Origin: a virus
DNA length: 64,000 bases
Direction: 5' to 3' (one strand)
IMG/VR virus record: IMGVR_UViG_3300042397_001844
Location: 1 to 64,000 of that record
Positions 25,563-33,848 of the stretch are shown piece after piece (positions within the stretch are counted from its first letter, which is position 1; every line of letters begins with the position of its first letter). The notes beneath the pieces are model-generated. The model had not been told where the DNA came from, did no database searches, and worked only from the letters and a program-made list of their open reading frames with translations. The position numbers and the translations under genes were made by a program.

Positions 25563-26494
25563 TTTTTATTGTTTTTTATATGTTCGTATAAATTTTTTGA
25601 TTTATAATTTAAACTTTTGTTATAAGCGTTTTCAATCATCTGCTCATAATCTTTGTAGTTATGTAATATATCCCTAATCAAACCTTCTAATTCACTATTA
25701 TCATTGAAGTAAATAAAATCAACATTTGGTTCATAATAGTATTCTATTAAATTCCAATAATCTCTTTTACATAAAATCAAAGTCCTACTAAATGCTGATT
25801 CATGTACTCTTTGTTTAAATTGAGGTGCTCTACCCCAATCATCCATATACGCAAATGCCTCATTTTCCCACCACTTATCATATTGTTTAATACCATGTTG
25901 GTGATGCGGCTGAAAATGTAACATATTGTAACAAACTGATATTTTTGTTTTGGCAACTATATCTAATTTTTCTTTAAATGATACATTAAAATCGGTTGGT
26001 GCAAATGGAGGTGCATAATTTTGTTGTGATATAAATCTATAATTAAATTTACTTATTTGTTGTAAACACTCAGCATGGTCTATACCATGTATTCCACCAA
26101 AGTAAACAACATCATAAATTTTTTCTTGTCTTTCTGGAATTACATCATCACCAAACGGATAAAATATAGCTTCATGCTTTTCGTCACCAAGCATTGTATT
26201 CATCCATTTAGCCGAATATGGACATATTGTATATACTTTAGTAAAATACTTAGTTTGTTGTAATGCATCTTCTCCTATTTCATTTTGAGGAAATACAAAT
26301 TCACAAGGTTGCCATAGATTTAAAAGTTTTCTACTTTCAAAATCTTTGTATTTGTTTTGAATATCAAAATTCCAAGTGCAGTTTATTCCTTGCATCAATA
26401 CATCGTTTGTACTTGGTACTTCATGCTTATCTAAATTTAGATAAAAATTAACACCATCAGGAGTTTCACCTGCCATGTCTTTTACTATTAACAT
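25553..26494 (-). CDS. GT-B-like glycosyltransferase
   Basis: 313 residues. VYTICPYSAKWMNTMLG and IFYPFGDDVIPE are the linker region between the two Rossmann domains. YDVVYFGGIHGIDH is the second-domain start. RVHESAFSRTLILCKRDYWNLIEYYYEPN resembles the donor-binding region of Glyco_trans_1_2-type proteins (E...G...L...). The first domain begins close to the N-terminus. It could transfer a sugar to the growing glycan; the family is not exactly identified. It overlaps the fucosyltransferase-like gene by 7 nt and the epimerase gene by 10 nt. Confidence 0.62.
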   Translation of the reverse strand: MLIVKDMAGETPDGVNFYLNLDKHEVPSTNDVLMQGINCTWNFDIQNKYKDFESRKLLNLWQPCEFVFPQNEIGEDALQQTKYFTKVYTICPYSAKWMNTMLGDEKHEAIFYPFGDDVIPERQEKIYDVVYFGGIHGIDHAECLQQISKFNYRFISQQNYAPPFAPTDFNVSFKEKLDIVAKTKISVCYNMLHFQPHHQHGIKQYDKWWENEAFAYMDDWGRAPQFKQRVHESAFSRTLILCKRDYWNLIEYYYEPNVDFIYFNDNSELEGLIRDILHNYKDYEQMIENAYNKSLNYKSKNLYEHIKNNKKWK

Positions 26495-27345
26495 AATATA
26501 AATTGTTTTGGATAAAATTTTTCTCTTTTTAAAGTTGGAGAATCCGGAGAATAATACTCAGGAGCAACTACTATTTTATTTTGATTTGGATTAACATATG
26601 CAGCCCACCATCCGAAACTACTAGCGTGCGAAAGTATGTTGTGGTCACATAACATAATTCTACAAAAATCATCTATTTGTGGTTGCCCTTCGGAAAACAA
26701 AAACTCATCTCCTTTAAAGAAGTTTTTACACCACTCCACATCAGTCGAGTTATCTTCGTTGAATCTCTGTCCACCAGTGAATACTAAAAACTTTACATTT
26801 TTACCCTCAAATACTTTTTTTGCTTTTGTAAAATATTGCTCATATAAACCACCAGGATTAAATGCTTCTATAAGTTCAGTTTGCCCATTAGTCATATTAT
26901 CACCTCTCCTAACGTGAACACTTACTATTTCACAATTATACTTATCTTTCAAAGATTGGATATATTGCTTACCATTATTTAGATATTCATCTTTAGGAGT
27001 CAGTTCTTTTTTAATTTGAGATTCAATATGTTCAAAATAAAATGTACTTTGAAAGAATCCCTCCAATGTTGTGTTATCTGGAACATTGAAGAAATTATCA
27101 TCATACTTTTGCCACGTTGGTTCTTCGTATAAATTTTGCAAAGTATTCATATCTTCTTGAGTTGCATATTCACATTCTATATTAAATTTATCTAATAATG
27201 AAACTTGCCCATGCCAACTCATTGTTTGTGGATTTGGTATCTTAGCTATGTATCCGTTTTTCAAAGCCAACCCTTTTAAAGCTGCGTATTGAAATAATTG
27301 ATTTCCCAATCTACCTAATTCTCCTAATTTATGAAATGTTATCAT
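26488..27345 (-). CDS. Alpha-1,2-fucosyltransferase-like protein (GT11)
   Basis: 285 residues. GRLGNQLFQYA (11-21) and VHVRRGD (143-149) are the two diagnostic motifs of GT11 alpha-1,2-fucosyltransferases, the second binding GDP-fucose. SHASSFGWWAAYVNPN is the third conserved block. GT11 transfers L-fucose from GDP-Fuc to a galactose or similar residue. With two Fcl-type genes in the same cluster this argues for a fucosylated phage-made glycan. It overlaps the GNAT-GT fusion gene by 4 nt. Confidence 0.9.
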   Translation of the reverse strand: MITFHKLGELGRLGNQLFQYAALKGLALKNGYIAKIPNPQTMSWHGQVSLLDKFNIECEYATQEDMNTLQNLYEEPTWQKYDDNFFNVPDNTTLEGFFQSTFYFEHIESQIKKELTPKDEYLNNGKQYIQSLKDKYNCEIVSVHVRRGDNMTNGQTELIEAFNPGGLYEQYFTKAKKVFEGKNVKFLVFTGGQRFNEDNSTDVEWCKNFFKGDEFLFSEGQPQIDDFCRIMLCDHNILSHASSFGWWAAYVNPNQNKIVVAPEYYSPDSPTLKREKFYPKQFILC

Positions 27346-29177
27346 TTTAAAAGTTTTTTAAAAAATTGATTATATTTAGTTACCACCATTTCTTCTGAAT
27401 TAAATTGCTTAACATACTCCAAATCCATATGATAGTTTTTATTGTAAAGAATATCATATAATTTAGATGCATATTCTTCTGTACCATCTACTATGTATCC
27501 ATTCTTTCCATCGTTTACCAAATCAGCGGCAATGTTAGTTGGAAATGAAACTAATGGTGTATTGTTTTTAATACATTCGGTAGCCATCATCGGCCCAGCA
27601 TCTGCTAAAGTTGTTAGAGCAAATACATCTACATTTTTGTAAACTTTAGATAACTCTTTTCTATTTGGAATTACTCCCAAATATTCAACCTCAAATTTAG
27701 TATCTATATTCGATTTAGGACCAATCGTCTTAATTAAAATATCATTTGGATTATCACACATTTTATAAAGCCAATCTAATATATTTTCAAAATACTCTTT
27801 TCCTTTCCTAGTAGTTTCAGGCTGCGTAGTTCCCCATAATATAGTTTTTCTACTTCCCGTTTGCTTTTCAGTATTATCTACTTCAATCTCATCAAATGGA
27901 AATGGTATAAATTCATATGGTATATTCGATAGCTTACTTTTTAAATGTACATTCAATGAATGAGTAGAACCAACTATAATATAAGATTCAACCGAATTGT
28001 ATAATTCCACACGCTTATCTATAAATACACCATCAAACAAACCATCTAATTCAGGATATTCTGATTTGTTACCATACATCCAATGTGTCATTGTTATGTT
28101 TACCAATTTACTATCATTGGTTTGACATATGTTTTTTATTAAATTTTCGGGTAAATCATTACCAGAAGCGATTAATATTTTATGCTTTGGTATTTCATTC
28201 AATAGATATGGTATATTTTGCTGACATGGTTCTATGTAAGATAGAAAATCAGTTTCATCAACTTTATTTTTACTTTTAGTAAAATCAAAAACAGGCAAAA
28301 CTTTAACTCTTACATTATCAAGCTTTTTTAATATCTTATAAAGAATATAGCTACCACTAACAGAATCTCCATAATCAATATCACCACATACATACAAAAC
28401 ATCACAATATGTTTCTTTTCTTATTTTCCTATATCCAATATACGAATGTAAAAATTTAAAGTCAAAGAAAGAATACAAATTTATTACAGGCAAATTATTT
28501 GAACTTATAAGAGCAGTTGCTGTAATTACATTTTTTTGCTTAAGAAACTGAAATATTCTATACCAAAAACTATATGATAGATGTGCGTATTTAGAATTAA
28601 CTCCTCCCAATTCTAAATTACAAGTGTTAGTAGTATCATCTATTTTGAATGCCATAAATGAGAATACAACACCATCAATTTCTCCAACAAATAAATTTGA
28701 TTTTTTCTTCAAATCATCAATCCAATTTGAGTTTCTTGATTTAGCCAAATCTTTTGATATTTTTGGGTCTTCAAAAAATCTACCATGATTAAAATTATTT
28801 GATGAAATATCCTTAATAGTATCGATATCATTATCAGTAGCCTCTCTTAAAATAAAATTAAACTTTTCAAGTATTTTATTTTCTTTTAAAGTTTTCAAAT
28901 TGTTTGAAACTAATAAACTACTTTCTATGTTTATATAGTTGGATGCTTCTAAAACTTGCTTTATCAAACTATCAGTTGGTTGTATTCTCAATGATGTATA
29001 TACTACATTATTTTCTTTACAATATAAATCAAATTTATCAATTAATTGTATTCCACTTTCTAAAGAATCTACGCATATTTCATAGATTTCATTAGTTTCA
29101 TTATTAAAAACTTTTGAATTCCAATCTGTCTTTTCAAAGAAAAGGTAATTATTATTATCTATCTCTATTTTTTGCAT
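27342..29177 (-). CDS. GNAT acetyltransferase-like and GT-B glycosyltransferase fusion
   Basis: 611 residues. Residues about 105-250 look like a GNAT (FILREATDNDIDTIKDIS, LFVGEIDGVVFSFMAF, SSNNLPVINLYSFFDFKF), similar to WecD-type amino-sugar N-acetyltransferases. Residues about 255-611 are a GT-B transferase: VEYLGVIPNRKELSKVYKN, VFALTTLADAGPMMATECIKN and FPTNIAADLVNDGKNGYIVDG (GT4-type C-terminus). The fusion suggests that an amino sugar is acylated and transferred by one polypeptide. It follows the ACP/AMP-ligase/SDR genes, which could supply the acyl group. The GNAT assignment is moderate and the GT assignment is strong. Confidence 0.68.
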   Translation of the reverse strand: MQKIEIDNNNYLFFEKTDWNSKVFNNETNEIYEICVDSLESGIQLIDKFDLYCKENNVVYTSLRIQPTDSLIKQVLEASNYINIESSLLVSNNLKTLKENKILEKFNFILREATDNDIDTIKDISSNNFNHGRFFEDPKISKDLAKSRNSNWIDDLKKKSNLFVGEIDGVVFSFMAFKIDDTTNTCNLELGGVNSKYAHLSYSFWYRIFQFLKQKNVITATALISSNNLPVINLYSFFDFKFLHSYIGYRKIRKETYCDVLYVCGDIDYGDSVSGSYILYKILKKLDNVRVKVLPVFDFTKSKNKVDETDFLSYIEPCQQNIPYLLNEIPKHKILIASGNDLPENLIKNICQTNDSKLVNITMTHWMYGNKSEYPELDGLFDGVFIDKRVELYNSVESYIIVGSTHSLNVHLKSKLSNIPYEFIPFPFDEIEVDNTEKQTGSRKTILWGTTQPETTRKGKEYFENILDWLYKMCDNPNDILIKTIGPKSNIDTKFEVEYLGVIPNRKELSKVYKNVDVFALTTLADAGPMMATECIKNNTPLVSFPTNIAADLVNDGKNGYIVDGTEEYASKLYDILYNKNYHMDLEYVKQFNSEEMVVTKYNQFFKKLLK

Positions 29178-29183
29178 AATATA

Positions 29184-29900
29184 TTATATTGTACCAGAAT
29201 CTACGTTTATTAATTGACCTGTTATTGAATTAGAATTATCTGATATTAAAAACTCTATTGTGTTTGCTACCGATATCATGTCCGTTGGCTTTTTTAAAGA
29301 AGTTCTATTATAAATTCTATCTTTTTGCTCATTGGTTAATGTACTACTCATATCAGTTTCCATAAAACCGGCTACAATACAATTTGAACGAATTCCCTTT
29401 CTACCCCACTCTCTAGCAGTATTTTTTGAAAATGCTTCTAAAGAACCTTTTGTGGATGCGTACATTGATAATCCATTATATCCAGTGTGAACACTTATGC
29501 TAGATATGTGTACAATAGAACCCATAATTTTATTATATATCATATTTCTAATCACAAACTTTGTTATGATAAATGGAGAAAATACATTCACATCATACAT
29601 TAATTTTAGCTTATCAATATCCATATTAGTTATAATATCATCATATGCAATAGCTGCGTTATTTATGAATCCATGTAAAGGAATAGAGTTACCAATTTCA
29701 CTTTTTAACAAAGCTTCCACATCAGCACAATTTTGTAAATCTAATTCAATATGTTTAAAGTTTGGATAGTTTGCTAATTCAGTATGTGCAGTTCTACCAA
29801 TACCATATACATTATAACCACTATCTAATAAAATTTTAGCAGTTTTAAATCCCAACCCTCTGGATATGCCTGTTATTAATATATTTTTATTTTCTTTCAA
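29184..29900 (-). CDS. Short-chain dehydrogenase/reductase (FabG-like), TTG start
   Basis: 238 residues. GISRGLG (11-17) cofactor motif, INNAAIAYDD (NNAA), Ser in VHISSISVHTG (133-135) and Y147xxxK151 (YASTK) are complete catalytic features of classical SDRs, closest in pattern to 3-oxoacyl-ACP reductases. No ATG lies in frame between the upstream stop and Gly11, so a TTG at 29900 is the likely start. It overlaps the ligase gene by 14 nt. Next to an ACP and an AMP-ligase gene it may reduce an ACP-bound acyl chain (for example to a hydroxyacyl group) before transfer to an amino sugar. Confidence 0.8.
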   Translation of the reverse strand: MKENKNILITGISRGLGFKTAKILLDSGYNVYGIGRTAHTELANYPNFKHIELDLQNCADVEALLKSEIGNSIPLHGFINNAAIAYDDIITNMDIDKLKLMYDVNVFSPFIITKFVIRNMIYNKIMGSIVHISSISVHTGYNGLSMYASTKGSLEAFSKNTAREWGRKGIRSNCIVAGFMETDMSSTLTNEQKDRIYNRTSLKKPTDMISVANTIEFLISDNSNSITGQLINVDSGTI

Positions 29901-30993
29901 TTTTTCCGTTTTCAGTTATTTTAATTTCATCAACTATGTTTATCTTAGTTGGTACTTCGTAATCGTTCAATATTTTTTTAATATCTGATTTAATATCTAC
30001 CACATTTTTAGAATATTGAGATTTTATTACAACATCACATACAATTATAGTTCCAAGTATAGAATTACTTTTTGAATACACATTACATAACTTAATATAT
30101 TCTATACCACCAATTACATTTTCAATATAAATTGGATTTACCTGATAACCACCTATGTTTAATAAACTACCTTCTCTACCAACTATTTTAAATTTATCAT
30201 CGCCAACCATTTCAATTAAATCACCCGTATCATACCAATCCCCATCTATCTTTATATCATTTGATTTACCTACTAAACTTATATTAACTTTTAATTTACC
30301 ATCAGATAAATTTATTAATGATTTATATTTTTCAGGTATTATAAAGCTATCTCCATCAGTTGCAAATAAAGAACTAAGTTCAGTAGATGCATATATGTTT
30401 TTTACTTTAGCATTTGGAAATCTTTTTTTAATTTCAGATTGTAATTCTACAGTAGAACCCTCTCCGCCAAATGATATTTGCTTTACATTTGAATAATCAA
30501 TACCTTCCGATGTAAGTAATTTATAAAATGTAGGAGTTGCTGATATATGGCTGATTTCGTATTTTATAATTCTATCAGATGCTTCCTTAAAGTCACATTT
30601 AAATAAATTTACTAAAGTATTACCATTTAAAAGTGCCTGCAACAATACTTGATAACCTGCCATTTTATTTGGATTATAAGTAAATGCCCATATATCGTTA
30701 AATCTATTTTCTGATATTTTTATGTTTCTTGTTATAGATTCAAATGTATGAGTTATTGTTTTAGGAAAGCCTGTTGTTCCAGAAGTTTCCAATACTATAT
30801 TTTTATTTTTACTTTTTAAAGCGTCAATTAATTCAGAGTAGTTTAATACATTTCCATCTAATAGATTTTTTATCTTATCAACTATTAATGATTGAAATTC
30901 TGACAAATTTACTTCAATAGATTTGTTATTTACTAACAGAATCAAATCATTATAAGTTATAATTTCAGTATCTATCAAAAATGGCTTATGCAT
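29887..30993 (-). CDS. AMP-forming acyl/aryl ligase (ANL superfamily)
   Basis: 368 residues. LETSGTTGFPKTI (SGTTGxPK at 71-78) is the ANL P-loop. IYASTELSSLFAT is the A5 motif, WYDTGDLIEMVGDDKF (A7) and IVGREGSLLNIGGYQVNP (A8) are the hinge, and the C-terminal ENGKIERK ends with the catalytic lysine region. It is short for the family (about 500-550 residues) because the N-terminal domain is reduced. It likely activates a carboxylic acid as an acyl-adenylate and loads it onto the ACP encoded directly upstream (8-nt overlap). Confidence 0.85.
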   Translation of the reverse strand: MHKPFLIDTEIITYNDLILLVNNKSIEVNLSEFQSLIVDKIKNLLDGNVLNYSELIDALKSKNKNIVLETSGTTGFPKTITHTFESITRNIKISENRFNDIWAFTYNPNKMAGYQVLLQALLNGNTLVNLFKCDFKEASDRIIKYEISHISATPTFYKLLTSEGIDYSNVKQISFGGEGSTVELQSEIKKRFPNAKVKNIYASTELSSLFATDGDSFIIPEKYKSLINLSDGKLKVNISLVGKSNDIKIDGDWYDTGDLIEMVGDDKFKIVGREGSLLNIGGYQVNPIYIENVIGGIEYIKLCNVYSKSNSILGTIIVCDVVIKSQYSKNVVDIKSDIKKILNDYEVPTKINIVDEIKITENGKIERK

Positions 30994-31204
30994 TCAATTT
31001 CTTTTTAATATCACCAATTGTAAAAACAAGACTATCTTTAAAAATATCTATATTATACACTTCTTCAATTTCAACAGTCAATTCAGCTAACATAAAACTA
31101 TCATAACCAATATCATTTTTTAAATTCATATCATCAGTTATTTCTAAAACTTTAGAATATCCATTATTCTCTAATACCTTATTTACTATCTCTAACAATT
31201 CCAT
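30986..31204 (-). CDS. Acyl carrier protein
   Basis: 72 residues, the size of a stand-alone ACP. The phosphopantetheine site is GYDSFMLAEL with Ser36, a DSF variant of the usual DSL, in the expected position after helix 1. It is acidic and helical overall. The 3' end overlaps the ligase gene by 8 nt, a pairing typical of dedicated ACP/AMP-ligase sets. It needs a host phosphopantetheinyl transferase. It probably carries the acyl group that decorates an amino sugar. Confidence 0.85.
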   Translation of the reverse strand: MELLEIVNKVLENNGYSKVLEITDDMNLKNDIGYDSFMLAELTVEIEEVYNIDIFKDSLVFTIGDIKKKLNA

Positions 31205-31205
31205 A

Positions 31206-31838
31206 TTATTCTATTACTTTATTATTTTTAAAAACAGTAAATTCAGTTAAATCTCTATAACCATTTAATTCACCTTGGTCTGAATTGTGTATTGCTAAGT
31301 TTTGAAACATTGCCAATCCATGTGCTGCTTGTTGTGGAGTCATATACATATTCCATCCTAAGAATGTAATATCATCATCTTTATAATATTTCTCACTTCT
31401 ACCTTCATAACGAGCTTTTTTAAACCAATCAGCTGCTTCAGCGTTATCAGTTAAAATCATACCACCTTTCCAAATTGGAAGAATCTTTTTAATATGAAAT
31501 GATAATCCCATAAATTGACCTGGCATATACATATCCTTTGTTAATCTCTTAGCCGCATCCCAAATTGGATATGGTTTCAATTGATATGCACCTACCCAAT
31601 GGTTTGTTTCAGGTCTTTTATCAAAGATAACTTCACCACCCGCATGTATAATTGATTGTGGTACTGAAAGGTAAGTTTTAGATGGGATGGTTACCTCTTT
31701 AACTTCATTATATTTACAAATTAAGAATAGTGCATTAGTGCAACTATCAACTGAAATAGCATATGGTGCTCCCGTATAAGCTGCTATTTCTTCTTCGAAC
31801 ATTCGTACTACTTTGTACGGGTTGTGTAACATTGGCAT
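31206..31838 (-). CDS. DegT/DnrJ/EryC1-like PLP aminotransferase, truncated form
   Basis: 210 residues. FEEEIAAYTGAPYAISVDSCTNALFL matches the N-terminal substrate region of the DegT family, VTIPSKTYLSVPQSIIHAGGEVIF the next block, and SFHIKKILPIWKGGMILTDN the PLP-lysine block (Lys of HIKK followed by GG). Full-length members have about 370 residues, so the C-terminal domain is largely missing, yet the active-site core is present. It may be a genuine short phage variant. Products are usually 3- or 4-amino sugars, consistent with the GNAT and acyl-transfer genes downstream. Confidence 0.7.
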   Translation of the reverse strand: MPMLHNPYKVVRMFEEEIAAYTGAPYAISVDSCTNALFLICKYNEVKEVTIPSKTYLSVPQSIIHAGGEVIFDKRPETNHWVGAYQLKPYPIWDAAKRLTKDMYMPGQFMGLSFHIKKILPIWKGGMILTDNAEAADWFKKARYEGRSEKYYKDDDITFLGWNMYMTPQQAAHGLAMFQNLAIHNSDQGELNGYRDLTEFTVFKNNKVIE

Positions 31839-31840
31839 AA

Positions 31841-32071
31841 TTAATCTTTTTTGGTTTCGTCTTGTCCTATTATTTCAATACAAAGTATATTCTTATCATT
31901 AACCATTACCAATCTACCATCGCTTGTTTCAAACTTTGTAAATTGACCTTGCTTAATTGAATATGAATCAACTCCCTCAAAAGTTCGTTTTTCTCCATTA
32001 ATGAAGTGAAGTATTTGAGAAACATATCTTCCTTTTTTTGTTATTGATGATTTTAAATTTGGGTTTGTCAT
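31841..32071 (-). CDS. Small hypothetical protein
   Basis: 76 residues, soluble and beta-rich (ILHFINGEKRTFEGVDSYSI, RLVMVNDKNILCIEII). No family is recognised. It sits 2 nt before the DegT-like gene and 12 nt after the GT-D-like gene, so it is transcribed with the glycan genes. It may be a regulatory or structural accessory; nothing in the sequence shows a function. Confidence 0.6.
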   Translation of the reverse strand: MTNPNLKSSITKKGRYVSQILHFINGEKRTFEGVDSYSIKQGQFTKFETSDGRLVMVNDKNILCIEIIGQDETKKD

Positions 32072-32083
32072 TTTTTTATTTTA

Positions 32084-32863
32084 TTAATTCCATATACATA
32101 TTTTTTGTATATCCTGTCCACCTGTGTAATTCCAAAATGCTTTTAGATAACCTCTTTCAGTTGGCATGTTCATCATCGGAGTAAGGCACGTTCCAATATC
32201 AATATAGGAATTATTGGGAAAATCTCTGAATAATTCATATACTGCCAAATTTGTGAACGTTGAAGCTGAAAATAAGAATACGTGATTTGTGATGTTATTT
32301 TCTTTAATCCACTGTCTAATAATTTCAATTTTATCATAATCATTTATAAATGCGTTATATCCCACTCTAAAATCTTTTTTAATGAATGGTAGTTTAGATG
32401 TATCTGCTTTTTCATGTCCAACGAATACACAATCTTTACTATAAAAAATTGGAAGTGTATTCATTATAAATGCTGGGTAATTTCCATTAACCCATAAGTT
32501 TGCCCATGTTAAACTATCATCATCTCCACCATGCAAATCAATTTGCCAATCGAAGTTTTCTTTACCAACACAACAACTACAACTAATACCTTTGTAATAG
32601 TTTGATTGTCTATGTTTATAAGCCTCCACTAATTTTTTTTGAAATAATTGGTGTTGATTTGGGTCAAAGTGCTTAAAATCTAATGGTTGATAAAATCCAG
32701 ATTGCTTATGTTCTCCAATTTGAATTAAACCTTGGTCTAATTTTGATTCTTTATTTTGAAGAATGTACATTTCACCATCAGAATATCTAGCGAATGCAAA
32801 GTGTACATCGTTACGAATCATATCCGTAAACTTAGCAAAGTGTTCTCTAAAGTTTTTCTGCAT
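32084..32863 (-). CDS. GT-D-fold-like glycosyltransferase (DUF1792-like)
   Basis: 259 residues. HFAFARYSDGEMYIL near residue 22 carries the RYxDGE motif (Asp29-Gly30-Glu31) that binds the nucleotide sugar in GT-D enzymes such as the DUF1792 domain of streptococcal glycosylation systems. VFLFSASTFTNLAVYELFRD and SYIDIGTCLTPMM near the C-terminus correspond to the second nucleotide-binding block. GT-D enzymes add glucose to protein-linked GlcNAc on serine-rich adhesins. That is notable because this phage has Ser/Thr-rich proteins. Sugar specificity is not readable. It overlaps the WecB-like gene by 17 nt. Confidence 0.62.
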   Translation of the reverse strand: MQKNFREHFAKFTDMIRNDVHFAFARYSDGEMYILQNKESKLDQGLIQIGEHKQSGFYQPLDFKHFDPNQHQLFQKKLVEAYKHRQSNYYKGISCSCCVGKENFDWQIDLHGGDDDSLTWANLWVNGNYPAFIMNTLPIFYSKDCVFVGHEKADTSKLPFIKKDFRVGYNAFINDYDKIEIIRQWIKENNITNHVFLFSASTFTNLAVYELFRDFPNNSYIDIGTCLTPMMNMPTERGYLKAFWNYTGGQDIQKICIWN

Positions 32864-33848
32864 CTAATATTTTTTTAATTTGTTTTGCTGCATACCCATC
32901 TCCATACGGACAAGGTTTACAAATATACGAATTTTTTTCCAAAGTAACAAATAAATCTTTTAATTTATCAGTAGTTTTACAAAGATGCAAATGCCCAGTA
33001 TAAATTGCTTCAGGTCTTTCCGTTACTTCTCTACATACAATTACCTTCTTATTAAGAAAAGATGCTTCTTCCTGTATCCCACCACTATCACTTATTACTA
33101 ACTTACATTCCAATAGGATAGCTATTAGTTCATCATGTGAAAGTGGTTCTACTATTTTAACGTTTGTTAGTAAGTTTCTATGAATTTGTACATTTGGATT
33201 TGGATGTATTGGTAATATAAATTCTAACTCTGGGTATTGTATTGCCAAATCATTTACTTCTTTAAACCACTCATGCATTATAGGATGATTCTCTCTACGA
33301 TGTAATGTAACCAATACTTTGTTTCCGTAAGTTGGCGTAGGTAAATCAACTAAGTTATCTAGCACAGTGTTACCAACTAACCAAGTATCACCTAAAGATT
33401 TTTCTTCAAATAGATTAACCATTGCCGTTTGAGTTGGTGCAAAATTTACATCGGAAATACGAGCTATCATTTGTCTGTAACCTTCCTCAGGAAAGGGGTG
33501 TTTTAGACTCTTACTTCGAAGGCCTGCTTCTAAGTAGTATATTCTCATTCCTCTATGATATGCTCCTAAAGCACATGCAAATGCTGATGCCGTATCACCT
33601 TGAACCATAACACCTCTAAACTCACCTTCCGGTAAATCTAAACATCCTTTTACAACTTCATCTAATCTATTAGAACCTTCTTTGATAGTTGCTTTATAAT
33701 CAACATCAACTTCTTTAAGTAAATCTTCATGCTGACCTGTAAAGAATAATTTATACTCACTACGGTCCATTATTTTAATTAAAGGCTTTATCTTTAGCCA
33801 TTCCGGTCTAGTTCCGAAACATATTAATATGGGTAATTTATTTTTCAT
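32847..33848 (-). CDS. wecB: UDP-N-acetylglucosamine 2-epimerase-like (WecB-type)
   Basis: 333 residues. ILICFGTRPEWLKIKPLI, FFTGQHEDLL, VQGDTASAFACALGAYHRG, YLEAGLRS and VISDSGGIQEEASFLNKKV are the conserved blocks of non-hydrolysing UDP-GlcNAc 2-epimerases. Catalytic acidic residues in the GQHxxL and GDTxSAF blocks are present. It interconverts UDP-GlcNAc and UDP-ManNAc in the cytoplasm. It is slightly shorter than WecB (about 375). It supplies a ManNAc donor or the precursor of ManNAcA for the cluster. Confidence 0.87.
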   Translation of the reverse strand: MKNKLPILICFGTRPEWLKIKPLIKIMDRSEYKLFFTGQHEDLLKEVDVDYKATIKEGSNRLDEVVKGCLDLPEGEFRGVMVQGDTASAFACALGAYHRGMRIYYLEAGLRSKSLKHPFPEEGYRQMIARISDVNFAPTQTAMVNLFEEKSLGDTWLVGNTVLDNLVDLPTPTYGNKVLVTLHRRENHPIMHEWFKEVNDLAIQYPELEFILPIHPNPNVQIHRNLLTNVKIVEPLSHDELIAILLECKLVISDSGGIQEEASFLNKKVIVCREVTERPEAIYTGHLHLCKTTDKLKDLFVTLEKNSYICKPCPYGDGYAAKQIKKILDAEKL

